A DNA stretch of 64,000 nt from Rosa chinensis (Eukaryota > Streptophyta > Magnoliopsida > Rosales > Rosaceae): assembly GCF_002994745.2 (NCBI RefSeq), contig NC_037090.1:5887501-5951500 (forward strand), read 5' to 3'. A program made the translations under genes and the position numbers. Below, piece after piece: positions 44,878 to 56,840 of the stretch. Under the pieces are notes generated by a model that saw only the letters and a program-made list of their open reading frames with translations, searched no databases and was not told the origin of the DNA. Position 1 is the first letter of the stretch. Every line of letters starts with the position of its first letter.

Positions 44878-47059
44878 ATGGAGGTACAAGTCTAGGCTGA
44901 AAGACTTTAAACATTAAGCGCTGCATGGGAGGCAACCCATTTCAACTGTAGCTGTGGAGGAGCCATCAAACGCAGATTTGCTTTCTTGAACTCTTCCTTC
45001 TATTTTATTTTCTTAAATTTTAAGTTGTTTTAGGTTTCGTTGTGTTCATTTTCTCTTCTATGCTTGATTTATGCTTTGCATGATTTATATTTGTTTATAC
45101 ATTGAGGACAATGCATGAATTAAGTATGGGGGAAGGGTTATTGCTTTATTGTGTTTTTAGTAGTTAGTATATAAAAAAAAAAATGAAAAATAGTTGATGT
45201 TGGATTGTGTTTTTTGTGTTTTTAATTGATGTTGTGATACACTAAGGTATATTGGATTAAACATAGTCTTGAAAAAGGGTAGCTGTTTCAGTCCCATTGC
45301 ACATCGAGACTCCCTGTTCCCGTACCTAAGTGTTGAAATTAAATTAAATTGTTGAAAAAAAAAAAAAAAAAATTGGTTACTTTTGTTTTTGTTTTTGAGT
45401 CTTAGAATGCCCTTTCAACTGTCTAGGATGATTCTATATCTCTGAAATCATGATTAAAAGAGGATCATAAAATTGAGATGATTTTTAAAATGGTATTGTT
45501 TGGTTAATTGAGATATATGAAAAATGCATGCATGTGTAGTGGATATGGATTTCGTAACCTTGGTACAGAATATGAGCATGTTAGGATAAGTTTTGATTCA
45601 TAAAAGCCCATGTGAGATATTTGAGCCATGTCCTTTTTTCTTGGAGTGATAATTGAAAAATATATTCTTAATTTCTTGGCGATGTTTTGATGATCTCATT
45701 ATTCTTTCATTTGATTGATTGCTTGCCATAGATTAAGTTTGATGGACTAGAGAATGCTAGAATTCGCTCTTGTGCTTGTTGAGACTTTTGTCAATACATG
45801 GCCCTGATTCTGGAAGGGATAGAGGCAACCTAGGAATTACCACCATTGCCAAATAAGCATGTGTCCCTATTTGTGCCCGTCGTGGGACTCCCTTAGATAA
45901 ACCCCTTTGAGCTTACATTAAGCATTTTCTTTCATCACCCTTAAATCCTTAACCCTGAACCTTAGTATAGCTACACTCCTACCCTTTGTTCTAAAACTTA
46001 GCGGAGCTATATTTTGGGACTTTACTTGAGGATTTGGCATTGAGAAAGAAAATTGAGAAGAGGTGAAAGTTCAAGTGTGGGGGTAGACTTGTCCATAAAG
46101 AAAAAAATATGTGAAAGCCGTGAAAAAGAAATGAAAAGAAAAAAAAAATGTGTACGGCTAGAAAATTAAAAGAAAGAAAAGAAAAAATGTATATGGATTT
46201 TAGTCCTCCATACTTGGTGAGTTTGGAGTTTGTTTTGAATTGAAGACCCACTATTGGAAAATTTCGTCTTTGTCCAATTCACTAGTTCGAGGGAAGTTTA
46301 GAGTGAAGATTGGGCCTAACATGAAGACATTTGGCCCTTTCATAAAACCTCTATGGGATGTGACGTTTTGATATATCTTGGTGGATTTCTAGAAGTCTCT
46401 ACATCTACATGAGCTCTGCTAGGTTTTTAGGACACTTTGTGAAATTCCTTACCTTTCGTTTCTTAAAACCTTGAGCCTTGGCCCCATTACAACCTAAATA
46501 AGACCTTCTTGATCCTTAAGATGGGACAGCCTTTGATTTGTGGAGATGAGTTACAAGAGTTGAACCTATGGCTTGGGTCCATCCGTGCAAGTAATTGATA
46601 TCCTTCATGAGATCTTTTCAAAAAAAATTATATTCACAAAGTGCTTTTCGTTTCTTATATATGTGAGCTATTTGATTGCCTCAAAATATTTTCTCTCACA
46701 TATAATTGAGTGATTATAAGCTTTTAAGCATTGTCTTGAATTCTGAGAGAAGAAAGAGTGGATATACCTTGTGAGGATATGAATCATACTTGTTCGAAGC
46801 ATGCTTAACAGAAACCATCACCATTGTCACAACCAAGTCCTACTTGTGTATGTGTGGATTATATGTTTTAATTAACTCTTGAATATCTACATATTGATTC
46901 TTGGTTGAGTGCTAATCTTGATGTTGTGAAAGTAGGAGATTTCTGAGACAAAAAGTTGAAGGGCAATAGAGTCATTGTTTTTGTAGAGTCTTTAATTTTT
47001 GTTGAGTGTTAGTGTGTGTCTTAGTGTGATTTTGCTAAGGGACTAGCAAAAGCTAAGTG

Positions 47060-47069
47060 TGGGGGAATT
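47060..47069 (+). promoter_or_regulatory. polypurine tract of element B
   Basis: TGGGGGAATT immediately before the 3' LTR. Confidence 0.85.
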
Positions 47070-48878
47070 TGATAGGAGCATTTTAATGCGACGTTTTAAC
47101 TGCATTTCCCTACATTTCTTACGTTATTTCCTTATTAAAATCCTGTTTAGGAAAGTTTCCATTCTTTGATTGGGAAAGTTCCTATTTGTAGAAAGTTTAT
47201 ATTTTTGTAGTTTCTATTTATCATTTTTAGTAAGTTGCCATTTTTCATTTTAGGAAAGTTTCTATTTTTCTTATTAGTTTCTATTTTTAGGACCTGCAAC
47301 CAAGTGGGAAATCTTGAGGAGGAAAATCAAAGTTGCAACTAAGTGGAAAATCTTGAGGAGGAAAATCAAAGTTGCAAGCAAGTGGAAAATCTTGAGGAGG
47401 AAAATCAAAGTTGCAAGCAAGTGGAAAATCTTGAGGATGAAAATCAATTCAAGTTGAACAAGTGATAAACAAGTGGGAAGATATTTTTTACAAATTTGTC
47501 TAACATATCTAGCCTTTCATTTATGTTCATCTCCACCCTCCATTCATCATTTTTTGGGCTATAAATACACTTCTCCTCTCACTCTCAAAACACATTCCTT
47601 CATCCATTCCATCTTCTTTGTCTCTCCATTTCCTTTCCATTTTCCCACACAAAATTCCTTCATCCATTCCATCTTCTTTGTCTCTCCATTTCCCTTCCAT
47701 TTTCCCACCAATTCCTTCATCCATCTCATCTTCTTTGTCTCTCCATTTCCTTTCCATTTTTCTCTCCATCCTCTAGTGTATTCAACGTTTCAAGCAAGGG
47801 AGAAGAAGAAGAAGAAGGAGCCTTGAGCATCATCATCCATCCTCCACCTTGAAGCTTGCTTTCGAGATTCAAGAATCCATAACGTTTCATCCTTCATCCC
47901 CATCTCCATCTCACGGTGTAATTCAACCTCTTTCTTTGTAATCTTGCTTAGTTTCGTGAGAATTGTTTTTAGTTAACATTTATGTTTGAACAAGGTTTAT
48001 ATTCTGAAATTTTATGATTGAATAAAGAATTTCGATTCTTATGTTGTGATTCCAAAGTTGCTTATGTGTGATTGTTCGATTGAATTTGCTTGATAGAAAA
48101 CTTTTATATGTTTATCTTATTTGGGTCGACACTTATAGGATTTGCATGTAATTGGTGCTAGGTTTAAGAACATGAAATCGACTTTTCGTTTTGTGTAAAC
48201 TTGAATCAAAGTAGTAAAGGTTTTGGACAAAAATCGAATTCAATTGAAGAGGATTGCAATTAGGTGGACTTTTCCATAACTAAGTTGTACACTTGAGTTG
48301 ATAGCCTTTCTCTATGTCTAATGCGTTGAACATGTCATGATTGACTAGCTTTCTAGGGCTTGATTGCATGTTTGATAGGATTAATCTAGGTGCTTTCGCT
48401 TAGGTTAATTAGCATTGAAAAGTAAAATATGGGAAATCGTTTGCTTTCGAATGTTTCACATGATCAACTCCTTTCACATGACTTGGAAGAACAATGTAGG
48501 GTTAATTCGAATTCAATGATAAACTTGGGTTTAATCTTTGTTTCTTATGTTTCATTCTTGTACATGTGTTTTTATATTTTCTTTATCTTAATTTTCAATT
48601 CTATAATTCTTAAACCCCCTTCCTTTTTATTTTGTTACTTGTATATATTTCTATTCTTTACTTTATTTTTGTAAATAATACTTTATTATTTTAATTCTTT
48701 ATTTGTTTATTCAATTGTATATATTTATTCTTTATTTTATTTTTGTAAATAATACTTTTCTTTATTTGTTACACAATTACAGGTGTACCCTCAATCCCCG
48801 GAATAGAACGATCCCTACTTGCTTATACTACTAACGACATTTTCAGGGTTAAATTATGCGCTTGCGTTTAGCGCATCA
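47070..48878 (+). repeat. 3' LTR of element B
   Basis: 1809 bp. It is the same as the 5' LTR except for one fewer 39-bp unit, one fewer C in a C run and an A/G change in the first minisatellite unit. Confidence 0.93.
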
Positions 48879-49001
48879 GGGCTTCACAACCTTAACTCCC
48901 AAAATTAAACTACTCACAACTCACAATCAAATACATAAGAAATTTTGAGATATTATAAAGAAGAGAGTGAACACAAGTTACTCACAATTTGCTATAGGCA
49001 A

Positions 49002-49180
49002 TGACAGGACTCGCCCCCGATTTCACCCTAAAATCCGAAGTGGTCCTATGAGACTTACATTAGGAATAACTCTACCGAAAATTCGATAGAATCACTCTTA
49101 AAATGGACCCTGCAGGGCCACTTCAGATTTCAGAGTGAAATTTGGGGCAACTCCTGTCAATTTGGTATTAGAGCCAGGTT
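49002..49180 (+). mobile_element. TRIM-like short LTR with tRNA-Met-type PBS, truncated
   Basis: A 158-bp unit (49002-49159) starts TGACAGGACTCGCCCC and ends GGCAACTCCTGTCA, with imperfect inverted ends. It is followed after 3 bp by TGGTATTAGAGCCAGGTT (49163-49180), which matches the usual plant initiator tRNA-Met PBS (TGGTATCAGAGC...) with one change. No second LTR was found downstream, so it is a 5' fragment. Confidence 0.65.
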
Positions 49181-49844
49181 ACGATCTTGGGACTTGTGGG
49201 TTATGGGTCCACTAAAAGTATCAAAACGAAGTTAAAAGTGAAACGAATTATTGTTTATCGTCCAAATGACCAGTAAACTGATAAATTAAAGTACGGGATG
49301 CAACATGCAAACATGAACTAAGCTTGAAATACCAAACTAAAATTCTTTGTGTCATGTCACTCATGTGAAGTCTTGATGATGTGGAGAGTGAGTCTCTTGT
49401 GAATCTTCCTTAAAATTCTTCTAAAATGGTGGGAATTTAATAAAGCAAAAATGGAAGAGAGAGAGAGAGAGAGGTGAGCCGGTAAACGGTGTTCGGCCGT
49501 TTCTAGGTGGAAGGGGAGGAATGGTGAATGTCAAAGTCAAATAGAGTAGGGTTACTGTGCGTGAAACCCAATCTCTTCCGTGAGGTGGAAAATGACTCAT
49601 ATGACCTTTGATTTGTTTCACGTGTAAAACTGTAAATAGGGAGGAATAGGTCAAGGTCATGTAAGTAGGGTGAGGTGTCAGCAAGTGGGTGGCCAAGAGA
49701 AAAAAATAAAATAAAAGAAAAAATGAAATCATGACAGTGCTAGACTCGGTTAATTAAACAATTAATGTTTAATTATGTCTGCAGGTCGGTTTCTTTGCTT
49801 CTTTCTTTTTAGAGGTGCTCTCTTGAATACAGTGTGGTTGACCA

Positions 49845-49894
49845 ATCAAGATTGAGTTTTTCTATTGGAATCTCCAAATTTGCTCACTTGACCT
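49845..49894 (+). repeat. left arm of an inverted-repeat element interrupted by element C
   Basis: This arm (ATCAAGATTGAGTTTTTCTATTGG...GCTCACTTGACCTT) pairs with the inverse of 59382-59431 (AGGTCAAGTGAGCAGATTTG...TCATCAAGAT). The two arms surround element C plus about 750 bp of AT-rich DNA, so C appears to have landed inside an older TIR transposon. Confidence 0.65.
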
Positions 49895-49912
49895 TTATGT
49901 TTTTTGCACCTC

Positions 49913-51700
49913 TGATAGGAGCATTTTAATGCGACGTTTTAACTGCATTTCCCTACATTTCTTACATTATTTTCTTATTAAAACCCTGTTTAGGAAAGTT
50001 TCCATTCTTTGATTGGGAAAGTTCATATTTGTAGAAAGTTTATATTTTTGTAGTTTCTATTTATCATTTTTAGTAAGTTTCCATTTTCAGTTTAGAAAAG
50101 TTGCCATTTTTCATTTTAGGAAAGTTTCTATTTTTCTTATTAGTTTCTATTTTTAGGACCTCCAAGCAAGTGGAAAATGTTGAGGAGGAAAATCAAAGTT
50201 GCAACCAAGTGGAAAATCTTGAGGGGGAAAATCAAAGTTGCAAGCAAGTGGAAAATCTTGAGGAGGAAAATCAAAGTTGCAACCAAGTGGAAAATCTTGA
50301 GGAGGAAAATCAATTCAAGTTGAACAAGTGATAAACAAGTGGGAAGATATTTTTTACAAATATCTAGCCCTTCATTTATGTTCATCTCCACCCTCCATTC
50401 ATCATTTTTTGGGCTATAAATACACTTCTCCTCTCACTCTCATAACAACATTCCTTCATCCATTTCATCTTCTTGTCTCACCATTTCCTCTCCATTTTCC
50501 TTAGTCACCAATTCCTTCATCCATTTCATCTTCTTTGTCTCTCCATTTCCTTTCCATTTTCCTTCTCCATTCTCTAGTTGCAAAGTTTTGCGTTTTCAAG
50601 CAAGGAGAGGAAGAAGAAGAAGGAGCCGTGAAGATCATATCCTCCATCATCCACCTTGAAGGCTTGCTTCCAAGATTCAAGATCCAACCATCTAGCTCTC
50701 CATCTCCATCTCCCCTCACGGTGTAATTCATTCTTTTTCCTTGTAATGATCTTTTGTTTTCCTTGTTTGAATTCATATGAACTTGTATCTAGTTAACAAT
50801 AATGTTTAGGGTAAAGTTTAAACCCAATTTCTATGTTTAAATAAAGTTTTCGAATTCTATAATTGTGATTCTAAGTTGCTTATGTGAGTTTGTTCGATTA
50901 AATTTGCTTTACATAAAACTTTTATATGTTTATCTTATTTGGGTCGACACTTATAGGATTTGCATGTAATTGGTGCTAGGTTTAAGAACATGAAATCGAC
51001 TTTTCGTTTTGTGTAACTTGAATCAAAAGTAGTAAAGGTTCTGGACAAGAATCGAATTGAATTGAAGAGGATTGCAATTAGGTGGACTTTTCCATAACTA
51101 AGTTGTACACTTGAGTTGATAGCCTTTCTCTATGTCTAATGCGTTGAACATGTCATGATTGACTAGCTTTCTAGGGCTTGATTGCATGTTTGATAGGATT
51201 AATCTAGGTGCTTTCGCTTAGGTTAATTAGCATCGAAAAGTAAAATATGGGAAATCATTTGCTTTCGAATGTTTCACATGATCAACTCCTCTCTCATGAC
51301 TTGGAAGAACAATTATAGGGTTTGAATCGAATTTGATTACATGAAATTGGTTTTGATCTTTGTTCCTTGCGTTCCACCCTTGTATATATGTTTTTACGTT
51401 TTCTTTATTTTTATTTTTAATTTTAAGAATCCTAATCCCCCCCCCCCTTATTTGTGTTTACTTGTATATATTTATTTTTTATTTTATTTTTGTAAATAAT
51501 ACTTTATTATTTTAATTCTTTATTTGTTTATACAATTGTATATATTTATATTCTTTATTTTATTTCTGTAAATAATACTTTTCTTTATTTGTTTCACAAT
51601 TACAAGTGTACCCTCAATCCCCGGATAGAACGATCCCTATTTGCTTATACTACTAACGATATTTTCAGGGTTAAATTGTGCGCTCGCTTTGAGCACATCA
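49913..51700 (+). repeat. 5' LTR of element C
   Basis: 1788 bp with four 39-bp units and TATAAATA at 50415-50422. About five single-base differences from the 3' LTR were seen by eye (near 50023, 50225, 50913, 51345 and 51477). Confidence 0.93.
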
Positions 51701-51705
51701 ATTTT

Positions 51706-51723
51706 TGGCGCCGTTGCCGGGGA
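51706..51723 (+). promoter_or_regulatory. primer binding site of element C (tRNA-Asp type)
   Basis: TGGCGCCGTTGCCGGGGA, 5 bp after the LTR end. Confidence 0.9.
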
Positions 51724-52898
51724 TTGAAAAATCACTTGTTAAATTGTGTCATTTATTGTATATATTTGTTGTATATAAATTGTTTAAAACTTAGTTTAAA
51801 TTTTTATTTATATTATTGAACACGAATTTTAATTGTAGGTTGTAAATTGAGAGGAATAGGTGAAGTCTCTTTTGTTAATATTGGCCTAAACCCCTTATTG
51901 GTACCTAGCTCAGGTCCATTAAGGTTGAGGGCGGCCTTTATTAACACTTGTTGAACTGTCTTCACACTTATGAACTTTTTCATCTTAATAAGAAAGCCTA
52001 TGTGAAATGGTGTCTAGGAAGGGGACAACGTTCATGACGGGTTTTTGAATCCAGAAGTGCTTGCAAATGGGCCTAAACCACTATGTGGGAGTAGCTCATG
52101 CCAAAATGGATTTTTCCTCTCGTGTTCGTCCTCCCCTACCTGGCCATTTCAGTAAGGTTGCCCAAAAGATTTGAAAGGGAGTTTGTGTCTAGGCGACTAT
52201 ACTTGGGCCGCACGTCCACTTGATTTACCGCTTGGAATTTGATTTGATATCAATAATGTTTATAACAAAAGAAATACTTGTGAATACTCTATACGTGTAA
52301 ATTATTTTGTTGTTTCACACTTTAAACTTGTAAAAATACTTTTCACGTTTTATACTCACTTGTGTACTTAACTTGTGTCTTATGTACAATATACTTGTTA
52401 ATACTTGTAGTTTGTAATTAATATAGTTATACTTGTTTTTATTTTGTATTTCTTTGTTAATTATAGTTACTAACTTTATTTAATGTAGGTACCGTCTGGC
52501 TGCAAGACGTAAAATACAAGCGCTACTTGGGAGGCAACCCATGCAAATCAGATTTGCTTTCTCTTTCCCTATTTCTTTTTATTTTTCAATTTTTCTCTTT
52601 AGTTTTTATTTTAGGATTTGTTTTCGTAAATGTCTTCTATCTATGCTTACTTATTACATTGCATGCTTTTAATTGATTACATTGAGGATAATGCAATATT
52701 TAAGTGTGGGGGAAGAGATTTATATTTTTGTCTTTCATTTTGAGTCCTATATATATATTTGTCTTTTATTTTTGAGTCCTTTATATAAAAAAATAATAAA
52801 AAATAATAAAAAATATAAAAAATAAAAAAAAATTTGCATTCATTCAGTCTTATTAAATTCAGCTATTTACAAAAAAAAAAAAAAAAATTAAAAAAAAA

Positions 52899-52929
<31 letters not shown>

Positions 52930-53529
52930 CTAAGCCATGTCTGCATCTCTGTAGGAGTTGAGACTGAGCTCAAGGGAAATGTGAGAGCCACCGCCATAAC
53001 CGCCACCTCCCTCGGAAGTAGTCTTCATGTTGCCCAAGATGTCCTCACCATGCATGGGGAATAGTGGAAGGGTTTCAATCTCCTGGTGATATTCTCCTCG
53101 TTGTTCCATGATCGATCCATCAGCACCATAGCCGACACGTGACCCAAAGTTTAGATCAATGGATCTGTCAATGGATCTATCATTACTAGTAGAACCAGTG
53201 GAACCAAAATTGAGATCGAGAGATCCACCAACCGGAACGTTCCGAAATTCCTTCAACTTCTGCCTCTCACGAGCCTTGAGGTTCTGGAACCAAAAGAAGA
53301 CGTTTTTGTCCTCGATCTGCCCATACTGTTTCAGATGAAGGCAGATCTCTTGAATCTGCTCTGGAGTTGGGTACTTAAAACCCTTATCATAGTAAAGGCC
53401 CTTGAGGATTCTTAGTTGAGGCGGTGTGGGAGCCCACCGGTTATTAGTCCCGGCTGCTTGGTTGTTTCCTCCATCCTCGATTTGTTGCTGGGTCTGTTGC
53501 TCCATTAGTTGCAGAGTTCGTGGTTCCAT
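52930..53529 (-). CDS. WUSCHEL-like homeodomain protein carried antisense in element C
   Basis: Intact 199-aa ORF. By eye the protein is identical along its whole length to copy A: homeodomain 31-95, DLNFG motifs, WUS box 153-160 and EAR-like tail 185-192. The base differences noticed from copy A inside the ORF, in the homeodomain (GTT/GTC before FFWF) and in the linker, are silent. The minus-strand TATA box upstream is intact, unlike A. Of the three copies this one has the most complete set of promoter motif, ORF and element. Confidence 0.88.
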   Translation of the reverse strand: MEPRTLQLMEQQTQQQIEDGGNNQAAGTNNRWAPTPPQLRILKGLYYDKGFKYPTPEQIQEICLHLKQYGQIEDKNVFFWFQNLKARERQKLKEFRNVPVGGSLDLNFGSTGSTSNDRSIDRSIDLNFGSRVGYGADGSIMEQRGEYHQEIETLPLFPMHGEDILGNMKTTSEGGGGYGGGSHISLELSLNSYRDADMA

Positions 53530-53641
53530 GTTGATGAAGAAAGGATTTGAGTTTCGAAAGAAAGGCTGAAGGGTTGAGAGAGAAAGGCTGGAACTCGGAA
53601 GAATTTTCTTTTGGAGTGAACAGTCGCTCCCTCAGAATGCA

Positions 53642-53953
53642 CCTATTTATAGAACGAGTGAGCAGATCTCCACCGTTGGATGGACGATCTCTGAGATTAA
53701 CTCTACGCGTTGGATTAAAGTCACCCGAAAACACGGAAAAGCTGTTGGCGCGTGGAGGACACGTGGGGGAACCAAACGAATCTCGAGGAGCTGTGACAGA
53801 CAAGCTACAGCCGAAAGCAGGTTTAATTGCCGTGAATCAAGGAAAAGAAAGGACGCGTGGGGGAATCAAACGAATCTCGAGGATCCGTGACAGACAAGCT
53901 ATAGCCGAAAGCATGCCATAAATCCAGGAAAAGAAAGGAATATTTACACGTGG
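53642..53953 (-). promoter_or_regulatory. promoter-like region of the WUS-like ORF, copy C
   Basis: CTATAAATAGG (53652-53642 on the minus strand) lies about 113 bp before the ATG. Two tandem units of about 94 bp begin CGTGGGGGAA, with CACGTG boxes at the outer ends. Inferred from motifs. Confidence 0.55.
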
Positions 53954-54135
53954 GGGAGTTTCTTGGGCCGTGAACTGTCATAACTCTTCTCCTTCCCGGA
54001 GAAGCTTTGTTAAAACCGTGTGCCTGTTGAGATTTCTACCCTATTTTGTGCTTTACATATACATCCTTTTTTGTCTCCTCCAGATTTTACTAAGGTTTGT
54101 CTAAGCGTGCAGTTTCAAATTCCTTCTACTTCCTC

Positions 54136-54666
54136 ATGGCTCGAACCAAGGTTACCCCTCGCAGGGGCGTCAATCAACGTCGTGTTCTCTCTTTGGAAGA
54201 AGAAGGTCGTCAAGCGGCCACTAGAGCTGGACTTACTCGTCCATGGGACCATCGTCCTATCCGTGAGCGTACCCGCAGTCCCCCTCCTCTGCCTCGTCGC
54301 TCTCCCAGACTGCATCCCAGAGAGTCTTCTTCCTCACCAGCTGCTCGTGCTCCTCGGCCTATGGCCACCCTGGAAAGCTTGTCGAATTCGATTGATGATT
54401 TGCGTTCCTCTCTCCGCGATGGTATTATGGTGACAGATTGGAGAGTCAATTGCATGATCGATTACATCTCTGAGATGAACTGCTCTTTGATCCGCTGTCA
54501 CACTGCAATAAACAAGCTTGCTCAGGAAGTCAATAACTTGCAGAGTTATCCTCCTGGGTTTCCTCGCAAGGACGCTACTGCATCACAACATGAGAACCCT
54601 CCTCAGGAGGCTGAAACCAGCAAGAGGGCTGCCACTCGCCCGCATACCGCTCCTCCAAAGGAGTAA
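54136..54666 (+). CDS. element-encoded 176-aa protein of unknown function, copy C
   Basis: Full-length and nearly identical to copy A (32548-33078), with a few residue changes (for example G to R in the HPGESS/HPRESS segment and D to N in ESLSDS/ESLSNS). It has the same basic Pro/Ser/Arg-rich N-terminus, helical middle and charged tail. Retention in two of three young elements suggests a role in the element's life cycle, perhaps as a residual gag-like or Athila-type extra ORF. Not recognised with certainty. Confidence 0.6.
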   Translation: MARTKVTPRRGVNQRRVLSLEEEGRQAATRAGLTRPWDHRPIRERTRSPPPLPRRSPRLHPRESSSSPAARAPRPMATLESLSNSIDDLRSSLRDGIMVTDWRVNCMIDYISEMNCSLIRCHTAINKLAQEVNNLQSYPPGFPRKDATASQHENPPQEAETSKRAATRPHTAPPKE

Positions 54667-56830
54667 ATGGAGGTACAAGTCTAGGCTGAGAGACTTTAAA
54701 CATTAAGCGCTGCATGGGAGGCAACCCATTTCATCCGTATCTGTGGAGGAGCCATCAAACGCAGATTTGCTTTCTTGAACTCTTCCTTCTATTTTATTTT
54801 CATGAATTTTAAGTTGTTTTAAGTTTCGTTGTGTTAACTTTCTCTTCTATGCTTGATTTATGCTTTGCATGATTTATATTTGTTTATACATTGAGGACAA
54901 TGCATGAATTAATTATGGGGGAAGGATTATTGCTTTATTGTGTTTTTAGTAGTTAGTAAATAAAGAAAAAAAAAAATAGTTGATGTTGGATTGTGTTTTT
55001 AATTGATGTTGTGATACACTAAGGTATATTGGATTAAACATAGTCTTGAAAAAGGGTAGCTGTTTCAGTCCCATTGCACATCGAGACTCCCTGTTCCCGT
55101 ACCTAAGTGTTGAAATTAAATTAAATTGTTGAAAAAGAAAAAAAAAAAATTTACTTTTGTTTTTGTTTTTGAGTCTTAGGATGCCATTTCAACTGTCTAG
55201 GATGATTCTATATCTCTGAAATCATGATTAAAAGAGGATCACAAAATTGAGATGATTTTTAAAATTGTATTCTTTGGTTAATTGAGATATATGAAAAATG
55301 CATGCATGTGTAGTGGATATGGATTTCGTAACCTTGGTACAGAATATGGGCATGTTAGGATGAGTTTTGATTCATAAAAGCCCATGTGAGATATTTGAGC
55401 CATGTCCCTTTTTCTTGGAGTGATAAATGAAAAACATATTCTTAATTTCTTGGCGATGTTTTGATGATCTCATTACTCTTTCATTTGATTGATTGCTTGC
55501 CATAGATTAAGTTTGATGGACTAGAGAATGCTAGAATTCGCTCTTGTGCTTGTTGAGACGTTTGTCAATACATGGCCCTGATTCTGGAAGGGATAGAGGA
55601 AACCTAGGAATTATCACCATTGCCAAATAAGCATGTGTCCCTATTTGTGCCCGTCATGGGACTCCCTTAGATAAACCCCTTTGAGCTTACATTAAGCCTT
55701 TTCTTTCATCACCCTTAAATCCTTAACCCTGAACTTTAGTATAGCTACACTCCTACCCTTTGTTCTAAAAACTTAGTGGAGCTATATTTTGGGACTTTAC
55801 TTGAGGATTTGGCATTGAGAAAGAAGATTGAGAAGAGGTGAAAGTTCAAGTGTGGGGGTAGACTTGTCCATAAAAAAAAAATATATGTGAAAACCGTGAA
55901 AAATGAAAAGAAAAGGAAAAAAAAATTTGTGTACGGCTAGAAAAGAAAAGAAAGAAAAATGTTTATGGATTTTAGTCCCCCGTACTTAGTGATTTTGGAG
56001 TTTACTTTGAACTGAAGGCCCACTACAGAAAAATTTGGCTTTTGTTCATTCCACTATAGTTCTAAGGAAGTTTACAATGAAGATTTGGCCCAACATGAAG
56101 ACATTAGGCCCTTTTATGTTACCTCTAGGGAAAGTGACGTTTTTGCAATGCCTTGGTGGATTTCTTGAGGTCTCTACATCTACATGTGCTCTGCTAGGTT
56201 TTTAGGACACTTTGATAAATCCTTACCTTTCATTTCTTTAAACCTTGAGCCTTAGCCCCATTACAACCTTTGAGAAGACCTTCTTGATCCTTAAGATGGG
56301 ACAGCCCTTGATGTGGAGATGAGTTACAAGAGTTGAACCTATGGCTTGGGTCCATCCGTGCAAGTAGTTGATATCCTTCATGAGATCTTTTCAAAAAATT
56401 ATATTCACAAAGTGCTTTTCGTTTCTTATATATGTGAGCTATTTGATTGCCTCAAAATATTTTCTCTCACATATAATTGAGTGATTATAAGCTTTTAAGC
56501 ATTGTCTTGAATTCTGAGAGAAGAAAGAGTGGTTATACCTTGTGAGGATATGAATCATACTTGTTCGAAGCATGCTTAACAGAAACCATCACCATTGTCA
56601 CAACCAAGTCCTACTTGTGTATGTGTGGATTATATGTTTTAATTAACTCTTGAATATCTACATATTGATTCTTGGTTGAGTGCTAATCTTGATGTTGTGA
56701 AAGTAGGAGATTTCTGAGACAAAAAGTTGAAGGGCAATAGAGTCATTGTATTTGTAGAGTCTTTAATTTTCGTTGAGTCTTAGTGTGTGTCTTAGTGTGA
56801 TTTTGCTAAGGGACTAGCAAAAGCTAAGTG

Positions 56831-56840
56831 TGGGGGAATT
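56831..56840 (+). promoter_or_regulatory. polypurine tract of element C
   Basis: TGGGGGAATT immediately before the 3' LTR. Confidence 0.85.

Larger units (their letters stand above)
40078..48878 (+). mobile_element. LTR retrotransposon B: non-autonomous, carries a WUS-like gene
   Basis: An 8.8-kb element with TG...CA ends and a perfect target duplication GGGCT (40073-40077 and 48879-48883). It has the same plan as A: 5' LTR 40078-41926, PBS, non-coding leader, antisense WUS-like ORF, sense ORF (frameshifted here), about 2.2 kb of non-coding DNA, PPT, 3' LTR 47070-48878. No pol genes. The LTRs and the 45.4-47.0 kb region are close to C and unlike A. Apart from one 39-bp unit and one C, I saw almost no difference between its two LTRs. 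Confidence 0.93.
48884..49912. other. spacer between elements B and C
   Basis: Contains a short LTR-like fragment with PBS (49002-49180, listed separately), a GA run at about 49456-49473 and the left arm of an inverted-repeat element (49845-49894). The minus-strand open stretch at 49421-49732 has no recognised product. Confidence 0.4.

Noticed and set aside
49002..49159. Cassandra-type TRIM (LTR with embedded 5S rRNA promoter)
   Set aside because: No 5S-like A/C box sequence is visible in the 158-bp unit.
50101..50331. Open frame with a hydrophobic start and 13-residue repeats in LTR C
   Set aside because: The frame follows from the 39-bp minisatellite and lies upstream of the LTR TATA box; no transcript evidence, so not called as a gene.
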